A DNA stretch of 39,244 nt from an uncultured Shimia sp. (GCF_913054185.1 NZ_CAJXIV010000031.1:1-39244); one strand, 5' to 3'; shown: positions 15,586-24,013, numbered from the stretch's first letter. Numbers and translations are program-made. The notes: generated by a model from the letters alone, not told the origin.

Positions 15586-16578
15586 TTACGCCATTGCGTG
15601 GCGGTAGTTGGCCGAATACTGGCCCGTCACGTGGTGCTCCAGCTGGCGTTCGATGTCGCCCAGCAGGGAGGAGGCGCCAAAGCGGAACAGGTCCGGTTGC
15701 AGCCAACGGTCGCCAAGTTCGTCTTTGATCAGTGACAGGTACACCAGAGAGTCTTTGGCTTTGGAGATGCCGCCTGCGGGTTTGTAACCCACGCGGAATC
15801 CGGTGCGATCGTAGTAGTCGCGGATGGCGCGGATCATCACCAACGACACGGGCAATGTGGCGTTCACGCTTTCCTTGCCGGTGGAGGTCTTGATGAAGTC
15901 AGCCCCCGCCATCATGCAGACCAGCGAGGCACGGGCGACATTGCGCAGCGTGCCCAACTCACCGGTGGCCAAGATGGCTTTCACGTGGGCATCGCCGCAG
16001 GCTTCGCGCATCTCTTTCATTTCATCATACAGCGCCTGCCAATTGCCTTGCAGCACGTGGCGACGGGTGATGACGATGTCGATTTCCTCGGCGCCCGCTT
16101 TCACACTTTCACTAATTTCAGCGATGCGCAGGTGATATGGGGAGAGGCCCGCCGGGAAGCCGGTGGACACTGCGGCCACGGGGATCCCGGTGCTTTTCAA
16201 CGAGGACACAGCCGTTTCGATCATGTCGTGATAGACACAAACCGCGCCGGTGGTCAGGCCTTGCATGCCAAGCGCATCAAGGATGTCCGCGCGCACCGGC
16301 TGTTTGGCCTTGGCGCAGAGGCGCTCTACGCGGCCTTCGCTGTCATCGCCTGACAGGGTGGTCAGATCGATCAGGGAGATCGCCTTGCACAGCCACGCGG
16401 CCTGATAGTCTTTCTTGACCGAGCGGCGGCCCGGCAAGGTCTTTGCGCGGCGTTCGATGGCCGAGGTGTTGGCTTGCGCGGTGCGAACCCAATCAAGGTC
16501 CAGCGCCATGCCAGGATTGCGCGGTTCCAGCGCTGTGGGCAGTTGATGCCCTTCGGCGGTAATGGTGGGCGTTTGCAT
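15586..16578 (-). CDS. deoC: Deoxyribose-phosphate aldolase
   Basis: A 330-residue class I aldolase splitting 2-deoxy-D-ribose 5-phosphate into glyceraldehyde 3-phosphate and acetaldehyde, at the end of deoxynucleoside breakdown. The Schiff-base Lys is K230 in FIKTSTGKES, the second essential Lys is K266 in GYKPAGGI, and LIDLTTL (about 69-75) carries the catalytic Asp. It is longer than the E. coli enzyme (259 residues) because of an N-terminal extension, as in the long eukaryote-like form. The ATG at 16576-16578 follows AGGA. First gene of the operon deoC - 97-aa protein - ALDH16. A RutR-like operator lies about 90 bp upstream. Confidence 0.95.
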   Translation of the reverse strand: MQTPTITAEGHQLPTALEPRNPGMALDLDWVRTAQANTSAIERRAKTLPGRRSVKKDYQAAWLCKAISLIDLTTLSGDDSEGRVERLCAKAKQPVRADILDALGMQGLTTGAVCVYHDMIETAVSSLKSTGIPVAAVSTGFPAGLSPYHLRIAEISESVKAGAEEIDIVITRRHVLQGNWQALYDEMKEMREACGDAHVKAILATGELGTLRNVARASLVCMMAGADFIKTSTGKESVNATLPVSLVMIRAIRDYYDRTGFRVGYKPAGGISKAKDSLVYLSLIKDELGDRWLQPDLFRFGASSLLGDIERQLEHHVTGQYSANYRHAMA

Positions 16579-16666
16579 CGGTCCATCCTGTTGCGGAAAA
16601 CAGGGATCAAAATGCCTCAGAAACTAGGGCTTTGGCAAGTCGCAGAACGACATCAGTTGTTCTTTT

Positions 16667-16682
16667 TTGATCATTTGGTCAA
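16667..16682. promoter_or_regulatory. RutR-like operator upstream of deoC
   Basis: TTGATCATTTGGTCAA matches the E. coli RutR consensus TTGACCA-NN-TGGTCAA at all defined positions but one (T for C). RutR is a TetR-family regulator of pyrimidine breakdown, consistent with a deoxynucleoside catabolic operon starting at 16578. T-rich and A-rich flanks extend the symmetry. Confidence 0.6.
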
Positions 16683-16701
16683 CAAAAAGATGCGAATAAG
16701 T

Positions 16702-16711
16702 CGCAATTGCG
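16702..16711. repeat. Perfect palindrome next to the -35 of the metal importer promoter
   Basis: CGCAATTGCG directly abuts the TTGACA -35 of the metal-importer promoter. It could be a second operator; no regulator can be assigned. Confidence 0.35.
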
Positions 16712-16740
16712 TTGACACTCTTGAGAATGGTTCTCATAAT
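16712..16740 (+). promoter_or_regulatory. Strong sigma-70 promoter of the metal ABC importer
   Basis: TTGACA (16712-16717), a 17-nt spacer, and CATAAT (16735-16740), five of six bases of TATAAT. The first start codon of the importer is 28 nt further down. Confidence 0.8.
16722..16736. promoter_or_regulatory. Fur-family operator (Fur/Mur/Zur) inside the promoter
   Basis: TGAGAATGGTTCTCA is a 7-1-7 inverted repeat, one base from perfect symmetry, close to the general Fur-family pattern TGATAAT-N-ATTATCA. It covers the spacer and touches the -10, the classic position for metal-dependent repression. In Rhodobacterales sitABCD-type Mn importers are expected to be under Mur, but the box alone does not say which metal. 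Confidence 0.7.
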
Positions 16741-16767
16741 CAACTGAAATCAGTGAATGGATGTACT

Positions 16768-17730
16768 ATGCGATTCTCACGTCGAGATTTTATTGTGGCT
16801 ACGACCGCCGCCGGCTTGGCCGGTGCAACACCTGCTTTTGCGGGTGGGAAATTGCAGGTTGTCGCCACCACCGGCATGATTGCCGACACCGCGCGGCGTA
16901 TCGGTGGCGATGCGGTTGAGGTGAAGGGGCTGATGGGGCCGGGTGTTGACCCGCACGCTTATCGGCAGACTCGCACGGATATTGTGGCGCTGACCAAAGC
17001 CGATTTGGTTCTGTGGCATGGACTTTATCTCGAAGCGCAGATGGAAGATTTCTTCCACAAGCTGGAGAAGCGCGGCACGGTGGTTGCGGTGACCGATACA
17101 TTGCCACGTGATCTGCTGAACGGGCACGACCAATACGCAGACAAATATGACCCACACGTGTGGATGGATCCGCGTTTGTGGGTGTTTGTAACCGAGCGCA
17201 TTCGCGATGCGTTGATTGACGCGCAGCCAGCGGGTGAGGCGCAGTTTGCGGCCAATACCGAGGCGTTTCTTGCGGAGTTGTCTGACCTGTCGGAATATGC
17301 AGAGACCGCGCTGACCTCGGTGCCGGAGGGCGCACGTACGTTGCTGACGGCGCATGACGCGTTTGGGTATTTTGGCAAAGCTTATGGCTTTTCTGTACTG
17401 GGCGTGCAGGGCATTTCCACCAACAGTGAGGCTGGTCTCAATCGGATCAGCGAATTGGTCGACACATTGATCGATCGCGACATCAAAGCGGTGTTTGTTG
17501 AGAGCTCTGTGTCTGATCGCACTGTGCGCGCGTTGGTTGAGGGTGCGGCGGCAAAAGGCCATAAGGTGTCCATTGGCGGCGAGTTGTTCTCTGACGCGAT
17601 GGGGGTGGATGGCACCTATGAGGGCACCTATGTCGGCATGATTGACCACAACATTACAGTGATCAGCGATGCGCTGGGCGGGGAAGTGCCGGAGCGCGGC
17701 ATGAACGGACGCCTGTCGGCGGGATCGTAA
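16768..17730 (+). CDS. Mn/Zn/Fe ABC importer, metal-binding protein
   Basis: A 320-residue cluster A-I (ZnuA/TroA/SitA) periplasmic protein that binds a divalent metal. The N-terminus is a twin-arginine signal (SRRDFIV, hydrophobic stretch, TPAFAGG), suggesting export in folded form. Ligand candidates are H63 (DPHAY), H130 (DPHVWMDP), H196 (TAHDAFGYF) and D276 (ELFSDAMG), the TroA-like set of three His plus Asp. The His-rich loop typical of ZnuA is absent, which leans away from a pure zinc transporter. The ATG at 16768 is chosen for the signal peptide; its ribosome-binding site is weak. First gene of a four-gene operon with tight spacing and a Fur-type box in the promoter. Confidence 0.9.
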   Translation: MRFSRRDFIVATTAAGLAGATPAFAGGKLQVVATTGMIADTARRIGGDAVEVKGLMGPGVDPHAYRQTRTDIVALTKADLVLWHGLYLEAQMEDFFHKLEKRGTVVAVTDTLPRDLLNGHDQYADKYDPHVWMDPRLWVFVTERIRDALIDAQPAGEAQFAANTEAFLAELSDLSEYAETALTSVPEGARTLLTAHDAFGYFGKAYGFSVLGVQGISTNSEAGLNRISELVDTLIDRDIKAVFVESSVSDRTVRALVEGAAAKGHKVSIGGELFSDAMGVDGTYEGTYVGMIDHNITVISDALGGEVPERGMNGRLSAGS

Positions 17731-17740
17731 GGATTAAGCA

Positions 17741-18547
17741 ATGAGTCTAGAACTGGCAGCAAATATGGGCGCAGCGCCTAAAGCAGAGATCCCAACCGAA
17801 AGTCCGTTGGCGATCCGGGGCATGACGGTGTCTTATGGGCAGAAGCCTGTGGTGTTCTCGGTGGACATGACAGTTGAAGAAGGCTCGATGACCGCGATTA
17901 TTGGGCCCAACGGCGCCGGTAAATCGACGTTGTTGAAAGCCGCGCTTGGGATCGTGTCGCCTTTGGCCGGCCAGGCTCTGGTGTTTGGCAAGCCATTAAA
18001 AGCCGCGCGCCATCGCATTGCCTATGTGCCGCAGCGCGCCAGTGTGGATTGGGACTTTCCGACCCGGGTGATTGATGTGGTTCTGATGGGGTTGTATCGC
18101 GAGTTGGGCCTGCTGCGCCGCATTCGTCCGCAGCATATGGACAAAGCTCGTGCCTGTCTGGAGCGGGTGGGTATGTCCGATTTTGCCGATCGCCAGATTG
18201 GCCAGCTCTCTGGTGGGCAGCAGCAACGTGTGTTCCTTGCACGGGCGTTGGCGCAGGAAGCGGATTTGTATCTGCTCGATGAGCCGTTTGCCGGCGTGGA
18301 TGCCGCCACCGAGAAAGCCATCATTGATGTGCTGAAATCTTTGCGCTCTGAAGGTAAAACTGTCGTGGCTGTGCATCACGATTTGACCACTGTACGCAGC
18401 TACTTTGATCGGGTGTTCCTGATCAATACGCGCAAGGTTGCGGAAGGCACAGTGGACGACGCGTTTACGCCAGACATGCTGAACCAAACTTACGGCGGGC
18501 GGCTGGCGACAGGCCAGATCGACCAGCTGGAGCTGGCGGCGGGCTGA
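17741..18547 (+). CDS. Mn/Zn/Fe ABC importer, ATP-binding protein
   Basis: A 268-residue ABC ATPase of the metal-importer group (ZnuC/SitB/MntB). Walker A is GPNGAGKST (55-63), the Q-loop lies in YVPQRASVDWDFP (a segment typical of this group), the signature is LSGGQQQR (156-163), Walker B is LYLLDEP (176-182), and the switch His lies in VVAVHHDL. AAGGA precedes the ATG. It begins 10 bases after the binding-protein gene and stops 2 bases before the first permease gene. Confidence 0.93.
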   Translation: MSLELAANMGAAPKAEIPTESPLAIRGMTVSYGQKPVVFSVDMTVEEGSMTAIIGPNGAGKSTLLKAALGIVSPLAGQALVFGKPLKAARHRIAYVPQRASVDWDFPTRVIDVVLMGLYRELGLLRRIRPQHMDKARACLERVGMSDFADRQIGQLSGGQQQRVFLARALAQEADLYLLDEPFAGVDAATEKAIIDVLKSLRSEGKTVVAVHHDLTTVRSYFDRVFLINTRKVAEGTVDDAFTPDMLNQTYGGRLATGQIDQLELAAG

Positions 18548-18549
18548 TC

Positions 18550-19755
18550 ATGTTTTGGAATGCGTTGACTTTGCAGCTTGGCTACAACGCCACGCTGGTG
18601 ACCATTGGTGCGACTTTGCTGGGCATTGCGGCGGGTGTGACCGGAACATTTCTCTATCTGCGCAAACGTGCATTGGTAAGTGACGCGATCAGCCATGCAA
18701 CCCTGCCCGGTGTGGGCATTGCCTTTATGCTGATGGTTCTGCTTGGCGGCGATGGTCGGGCCCTGCCCGGGTTGTTGCTCGGGGCGGCGGTGTCTTCCTG
18801 GATTGGCTTGTTGTGTGTCAGCTGGCTGACGCGACTGACGCGGTTGTCTGAAGATGCGGCCATTGGCGCCGTTTTGTCGGTGTTCTTTGGGTTTGGCATT
18901 GTTTTGTTGACGGTGATCCAAACCATGGGAGCCGGGCGCGCAGCGGGTCTAGAAGGCTTCTTGTTGGGGTCCACAGCCGGCATGTTGTTCAACGATGCGC
19001 TGGTGATTGCCGGTGGCGGAGCGCTGACGTTGGTGGCGGTTTTGATCTTGCGCCGACCAATGACCTTGCTGGCGTTTGATCCGGAGTACGCGGCGGCGCG
19101 CGGTATCAATGTGGGGCGCATGGACCTTGCTATTATGGCACTGGCCTTGGCGGTCACAGTGATCGGACTCAAAGTTGTGGGGCTGATCCTGATTGTAGCG
19201 ATGCTGATCATTCCGCCTGTCACAGCCCGGTTCTGGACTGAACGCACCGACCATATGGTTTTGATTTCAGGGCTTTGTGGTGGTTTGGCGGCTTGGATTG
19301 GCGCCTCGCTGTCCGCTGTGGCGCCCGCGATGCCAACCGGACCAATCATCGTACTGTCGAGTTTTGCGTTGTTTGTGCTGTCTCTTCTGCTTGCGCCCAA
19401 TCGCGGTGTGTTGGCGGTCTACCTGCGGCACGTGCGGTTTCAGCGGCGGGTGCATATGCGTCAGGGCCTGTTGGCGCTGGCCCAAGGGCAGCCGATTTAT
19501 GAAGCCTTCACGGTGCGGTTGTTGAAACGCGCAGGATTGGCGCATGCGGATGGTGTGCCAACCGATGATGGGCGCGCCCGGGCCGCGAAAGCGCTGCGGG
19601 ATGAGAAACGCTGGGAGTTGGTGCGGGCGGATCAGGCGTTTGAAAGCGCGGCTGCGTTGTATGACGGGTTGCGCGATATCGAGACAGTCCTGACGGACGA
19701 CCAAATTTCCGAGATTGATCAACGCATTGGCGGGCCGCAGGGGGTGGCATCATGA
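18550..19755 (+). CDS. Mn/Zn/Fe ABC importer permease with C-terminal winged-helix-like domain
   Basis: A 401-residue ABC-3 family permease. Residues about 1-285 carry the usual eight or so membrane helices and family motifs (SDAISHATLPGVGIAF; KVVGLILIVAMLIIPPVTA). The remaining 115 residues are soluble and resemble the DNA-binding half of DtxR/MntR-type regulators: LLKRAGLAHADGVPTDDG, then ALRDEKRWELV, then DIETVLTDDQISEIDQRIG. TroC/MntC-type permeases with this tail are known, but most homologues are about 290 residues. The tail may sense metal or regulate transport. The stop overlaps the next ATG (ATGA). Confidence 0.92.
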   Translation: MFWNALTLQLGYNATLVTIGATLLGIAAGVTGTFLYLRKRALVSDAISHATLPGVGIAFMLMVLLGGDGRALPGLLLGAAVSSWIGLLCVSWLTRLTRLSEDAAIGAVLSVFFGFGIVLLTVIQTMGAGRAAGLEGFLLGSTAGMLFNDALVIAGGGALTLVAVLILRRPMTLLAFDPEYAAARGINVGRMDLAIMALALAVTVIGLKVVGLILIVAMLIIPPVTARFWTERTDHMVLISGLCGGLAAWIGASLSAVAPAMPTGPIIVLSSFALFVLSLLLAPNRGVLAVYLRHVRFQRRVHMRQGLLALAQGQPIYEAFTVRLLKRAGLAHADGVPTDDGRARAAKALRDEKRWELVRADQAFESAAALYDGLRDIETVLTDDQISEIDQRIGGPQGVAS

Positions 19756-20678
19756 GTGGTGAAGAATTTGTACCTCTGTCATTGACGCCCATGTTGATTG
19801 GCGTGCTGGCCGCGGTGGCCTGTGCCTTGCCGGGCAACTTTCTTGTGTTGCGCAGGCAAGCGCTTATTGGAGATGCGATTTCCCATGTAGTTTTGCCTGG
19901 CATTGTGGTGGCATTTTTGCTCACTGGATTGGTAGCAGCAGCCCCTATGATGCTGGGTGCGGCGGGGGCGGCATTGGTATCCGTGGTGATGATTGAAGCC
20001 ATTCGGCGGTTGGGCAACATCGAGCCCGGCGCGGCGATGGGGCTGACGTTCACAACACTGTTTGCGGCCGGTGTTTTGCTTTTGGAACAAAGTGATACGT
20101 CATCAGTGCATTTGGACGTGGAGCACGCGCTGTATGGCAATTTGGAAAGCTTGATCTGGCTCGACGCGATTGGCTGGTCAAGCTTGCTTGACCCCTTGGC
20201 ATTGGCGGGTCTGCCACCTGAATTGGGGCGTGTTGTCATCGCGTTGATTGGTGTGATCGGGTTCCTTTGGTTGTTCTGGCGGCCCTTGGTGGTGTCCACG
20301 TTTGATGAGAGCTTTGCGCAGGCCATGGGCATTGCGACCAATCGGCTTGGCGTGGCGTTGGTGATGGTGGCAGCTTTGGCGGCGGTGGCAGCCTTTGATG
20401 CGGTTGGCTCGATCATCGTGATTGCGATGTTTATTTGTCCACCAGCAGCGGCGCGATTGATGACCAACCGGCTCGAGCACCAAATGGCATGGAGTGTTGT
20501 TTTTGCTGTGCTTTCCGCGGTTCTGGGCTATGTCTTTGCCGGTTATGCGCCGTTGTGGCTGGGCTTCGAAAATGCGGTCAGCGCGGCGGGTATGATCGCC
20601 ACCGTATCTGGCCTCATTTTGGCGTTGGCAGCTTGTTTCGCGCCCCACCGGTATCGCAGTGGAGCGCCCGCAGTTTAA
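19752..20678 (+). CDS. Mn/Zn/Fe ABC importer, second permease
   Basis: A 308-residue ABC-3 family permease of normal length, with the SDAISH-like segment IGDAISHVVLPGIVVAFLL and the VVMIEAIRRLG and GSIIVIAMFICPPAAARL blocks. It begins by ATGA overlap with the first permease; two different permeases in one operon is the sitABCD/mntABCD/troABCD arrangement. Its stop codon overlaps the stop of the convergent SulP gene and no terminator separates them. Confidence 0.92.
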   Translation: MSGEEFVPLSLTPMLIGVLAAVACALPGNFLVLRRQALIGDAISHVVLPGIVVAFLLTGLVAAAPMMLGAAGAALVSVVMIEAIRRLGNIEPGAAMGLTFTTLFAAGVLLLEQSDTSSVHLDVEHALYGNLESLIWLDAIGWSSLLDPLALAGLPPELGRVVIALIGVIGFLWLFWRPLVVSTFDESFAQAMGIATNRLGVALVMVAALAAVAAFDAVGSIIVIAMFICPPAAARLMTNRLEHQMAWSVVFAVLSAVLGYVFAGYAPLWLGFENAVSAAGMIATVSGLILALAACFAPHRYRSGAPAV

Positions 20679-22408
20679 GCGACTTGGCTGGTGTCTGAGC
20701 CGCTTAAGGTCTGCCAAGCATCGTATTGCGCCAGGAAGACCTCACCGCTGAGATCATCCAGGAAATGGCTGCGTTTGAGGCGGTCCATGACTGGGCCTTT
20801 GACCTCGGAGAAATGCAAGCGGATGTTGAGCTCTTTGAGTCGGGAGTTGATCGCCTCCAGGCTTTCGAGAGCGCTCATGTCGATCTCGTTCACAGCGGAG
20901 GCCATCAGCACCACATCGGTGATGGGTTGATCGCAGACCACGCGATCATACACATAGTCCTCCAAAAAACGTGCGTTGGCGAAGTACAGGCTTTCATCAA
21001 TGCGCAGCGTGACCAGGTGTGGCGCAGTTTTTACCTTGTGACGCAGGATGTTACGGAAATGTTGCGTGCCCGGGATAAGGCCAACTTCGGCCACGTGAGG
21101 ACGGCTGGTTTTGTAGAGGTGTAGCGCGATGGAGAGGATTACTCCGGCGCTTACGCCAACCTCAACACCGAGGCCCAACGTGAGTACAATTGTGGTGGTA
21201 ACGGCGGCAAAATCGACGCGGGAGTAGCCCCAGGCGTGGCGTAAGATCGAAAGGTCCACAAGGCTCATTACGGCGACGATGATGGTGGCGGCGAGCGTGG
21301 CCTTGGGCAGGAAGAACAGCAGTGGTGTTAGGAAGAGCGCGGCGCCGGCAATGCCAACGGCAGTGAAGGCACCAGCAGCAGGCGTTTGCGCACCTGCGTC
21401 GAAGTTCACAACAGAGCGGGCGAAGCCGCCGGTGACCGGGTAACCGCCTGAAATCGCTGAAGCAATATTGGAGGTGCCGAGGCCGATGAGTTCCTGATCG
21501 GGGTCGATGCGTTGGCGGCGTTTGGCGGCGAGGGTTTGGGCGACGGAGACGCTTTCGACAAAACCGATGATGGAGATAAGCAGCGCGGCGAGGAACAGTT
21601 GGGACCACAGGTCTGGAGAGAAACTGGGGGCTGAAAGAGGCGGCAGGCCGGTTGGAACGGCGCCCACAATTGCCACGCCTTTCTCTGCTAGATCAAAGGC
21701 ATAGACGGACAGGGTGGTGGCCGCGACGGCGGCGACGGGACCGGCTTTGGTGAGGACGTCAGCAAGGCGAGGGCCTGTACCGAGTTTGAGCAGGAGCGGT
21801 TTCAGGCCTTTGCGGGTCCAGAACAGGAAGGCTAAAGCGGCGGCGCCGAGGGCCGCTGTGTAGAGGTTGGTTTCTGGCAAATGGGTCACCAGAGACCCTA
21901 GCAATTCGGGCAATGTATGGCCGTGGGCGGTGACGCCGAGGATGTGTTTCAACTGGCTTGTAGCGATCAGGATTCCGGAGGCGGTGATGAAGCCTGCAAT
22001 CACCGGATGGGACAGGAAATTTGCAAGGAATCCAAGGCGTAAGAGGCCCATGAGGGTGAGCATGACGCCGGACATGAAGGCCAGTGTGATGGCCGCGATC
22101 AGGTACTCTGTGGTGCCTTGCAAAGCGAGGTTTCCGAGGGCGGCGGCGGTCATTAGGGAGACCACGGCGACGGGGCCGACGGCGAGCACGCGGGAGGTGC
22201 CGAAGATGGCGTAGGCGACCAGTGGCAGGATGGAGGCGTAGAGGCCAACTTCGGGCGGCAATCCTGCGAGCAGCGCGTAAGCCAGAGATTGCGGAATCAG
22301 CATAATCGTCACGATCACGGCGGCCATGAGGTCCGCGCCAAGTATCTGACGATTATAGGTTTTTGCCCAATCTAGGATGGGGAAGTAACGCTTGAGCGGC
22401 TGTGGCAT
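20675..22408 (-). CDS. SulP-family anion transporter with STAS domain
   Basis: A 577-residue inner-membrane protein of the SLC26/SulP family, which moves sulfate, bicarbonate or related anions. The N-terminal half is strongly hydrophobic, with SulP motifs AVIVTIMLIPQSLAYALLAGLPPEVGLY and NIASAISGGYPVTGGFARS. A cytoplasmic STAS domain occupies about 440-560 (LVTLRIDESLYFANARFLED; VNEIDMSALESLEAIN). The ATG at 22406-22408 follows GAGG; the frame extends 31 codons further but with no better site. A role in sulfate handling after taurine breakdown is possible, but the gene is far from the tau island and the anion cannot be read from sequence. Confidence 0.92.
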   Translation of the reverse strand: MPQPLKRYFPILDWAKTYNRQILGADLMAAVIVTIMLIPQSLAYALLAGLPPEVGLYASILPLVAYAIFGTSRVLAVGPVAVVSLMTAAALGNLALQGTTEYLIAAITLAFMSGVMLTLMGLLRLGFLANFLSHPVIAGFITASGILIATSQLKHILGVTAHGHTLPELLGSLVTHLPETNLYTAALGAAALAFLFWTRKGLKPLLLKLGTGPRLADVLTKAGPVAAVAATTLSVYAFDLAEKGVAIVGAVPTGLPPLSAPSFSPDLWSQLFLAALLISIIGFVESVSVAQTLAAKRRQRIDPDQELIGLGTSNIASAISGGYPVTGGFARSVVNFDAGAQTPAAGAFTAVGIAGAALFLTPLLFFLPKATLAATIIVAVMSLVDLSILRHAWGYSRVDFAAVTTTIVLTLGLGVEVGVSAGVILSIALHLYKTSRPHVAEVGLIPGTQHFRNILRHKVKTAPHLVTLRIDESLYFANARFLEDYVYDRVVCDQPITDVVLMASAVNEIDMSALESLEAINSRLKELNIRLHFSEVKGPVMDRLKRSHFLDDLSGEVFLAQYDAWQTLSGSDTSQVA

Positions 22409-22539
22409 AGGGGCCTCATAAGAGTCGCGGGTGCGCTCTATATATTCCAAAATCGGAATAAGAAAACCCTTACAGGAAAACTTGTCGGAAAATAGAGGCA
22501 CGGCTCAAAGGTTAACGCAGTCCAATGGGGCGAGATGGC

Positions 22540-22561
22540 ACGTCGGTATGACGTCGGTATC
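22540..22561. repeat. 11-bp tandem duplication
   Basis: ACGTCGGTATG (22540-22550) is followed directly by ACGTCGGTATC (22551-22561), in the gap between the SulP gene and the aminotransferase terminator (22409-22660). I see no gene in this gap. Confidence 0.6.
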
Positions 22562-22624
22562 GCGACTGTTTTGCGGAGGTGCGAAAATTGACGTCCACGT
22601 CAGGTTAACAGGCGTCTTAAGCAA

Positions 22625-22653
22625 GCGGCCCGGAGCGATGTGCCCCGAGCCGC
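22625..22653 (-). terminator. Terminator-like hairpin after the class III aminotransferase
   Basis: GCGGC-C-CGG (22625-22633) pairs with CCG-A-GCCGC (22645-22653) with one mismatch. On the minus strand it is followed by TTGCTT, a weak T-tract. Confidence 0.5.
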
Positions 22654-22660
22654 AGGAGTT

Positions 22661-24013
22661 TTAGGCAGCCGCGAAGCCGGTGTCCAAGGCGGAGAGGATT
22701 GTGTTGACCTCCGCTTCAGAGATGGTCAGCGGTGGGGACATCAGCACGTTGTGCGCGCCAAGACGGACCATGGAGCCGGCCTGATAGGTGGCCTCGTGAA
22801 TTTTCTTCATGGTGGCCATGTCCATCGGGGTTTTGACGGCTTTGTCAGAGACCAGTTCGATGCCGGTCATCAACCCGTGGCCCCCGCGCACGTCACCGAT
22901 GATGTCGTATTTCCCAGCGAGCTTTTTCACACCTTCAAACAGCTGCGTGCCACGTGCGGCGGCGTTGGTCTTCAGATCCAGGCGCGTGGTCTCCGCCAGT
23001 GTGGCAATCACAGCGGCGGAACCAACCGGATGTGCGGAGTAGGTGTAGCCGTGGTAGATGGCCGCCTCGCCGGTTTGATCGTTTTCAAATACGTCGGCCA
23101 CTTTGTCGCCGACCATGCAGGCACCAACCGGGAAGTAGCCAGAGGTGATGCCCTTCGCGGTGGTCATCATGTCAGGCTGCACACCCCAGTGACGCGCGCC
23201 TGACCAGTCGCCAGTGCGGCCAAAGCCGGTGATGACTTCGTCAGAGATCATCAGGATGCCGTGGCGGTCACAAATCTCACGCATCAGAGTCATGAAAGAG
23301 GCATCCGGCACAATCACACCACCCGCGCCCTGGATTGGCTCCATGATGAAAGCGGCGATGGTTTTGGGATCCTGGAAGGCGATCTCGTCCTCAAAGGCGG
23401 CGGCGATGTTCTGCGCCAGCTGGGCCGGATCGGTTTCGTTGAATGGATTGCGATAGGGGTAGGGGGACGGCAGGTGGAAACAGCCGGGCAGCAACGGTTC
23501 GTAGTTGATGCGGAAGCGGTTGTTGCCGTTCACCGAGGCGCCGCCAAAGTGGGTGCCGTGGTAGCCTTTTTTGAGGCTGATGAATTTGGTGCGGGTCGGC
23601 TCACCACGCAGGCGATGGTACTGGCGGGACAGACGCAGGGCGGTTTCCACGGAGTCTGAGCCACCGGAGGTGAAGAACACCCGCGACATGCCGTCCTCGG
23701 CGAAGAATTCGCGTACCGCATAAGAAGCCTCGATTGCCGGTGGGTTCGAGGTGCCAGCGAAAGCAGAGTAATACGGCAGATCGTAGAGCTGTTTGGCGAT
23801 GGCCTCTTTCACCACGTCGTTGGAGTAGCCGAGGTTCACGCACCACAAGCCGCCCACGGCGTCGACAGTGGTGTGCCCGTCGATGTCGGAAATGGTCACA
23901 CCTTCGGCACCTTTGATAATCTTGGGCGGTGTGGTGTGCGCGTCGGCTGGGGCGCCCATTGGATGCCAGAGGTGGCGGGCGTTGTTTTCCGTCAGAAAGT
24001 TGTCGTCTTTCAT
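22661..24013 (-). CDS. Class III aminotransferase (omega-amine/putrescine-pyruvate type)
   Basis: A 450-residue PLP-dependent transaminase. Motifs: HLWHPMGAPADAH near the N-terminus, FTSGGSDSVETALRLSRQYH (phosphate binding), KKGYHGTHFGGASVNGN, MISDEVITGFGRTG with the PLP Asp, and TTAKGITSGYFP with the Schiff-base Lys. Overall it looks like the omega-transaminase / putrescine-pyruvate aminotransferase group common in roseobacters, which deaminates terminal amines such as putrescine, beta-alanine or other amines to aldehydes. The exact amine is not known. The ATG at 24011-24013 follows AAGGGAG. A palindrome upstream shares a 15-mer with the promoter of the aldehyde dehydrogenase at 8441-9868, a plausible next step. 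Confidence 0.9.
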   Translation of the reverse strand: MKDDNFLTENNARHLWHPMGAPADAHTTPPKIIKGAEGVTISDIDGHTTVDAVGGLWCVNLGYSNDVVKEAIAKQLYDLPYYSAFAGTSNPPAIEASYAVREFFAEDGMSRVFFTSGGSDSVETALRLSRQYHRLRGEPTRTKFISLKKGYHGTHFGGASVNGNNRFRINYEPLLPGCFHLPSPYPYRNPFNETDPAQLAQNIAAAFEDEIAFQDPKTIAAFIMEPIQGAGGVIVPDASFMTLMREICDRHGILMISDEVITGFGRTGDWSGARHWGVQPDMMTTAKGITSGYFPVGACMVGDKVADVFENDQTGEAAIYHGYTYSAHPVGSAAVIATLAETTRLDLKTNAAARGTQLFEGVKKLAGKYDIIGDVRGGHGLMTGIELVSDKAVKTPMDMATMKKIHEATYQAGSMVRLGAHNVLMSPPLTISEAEVNTILSALDTGFAAA

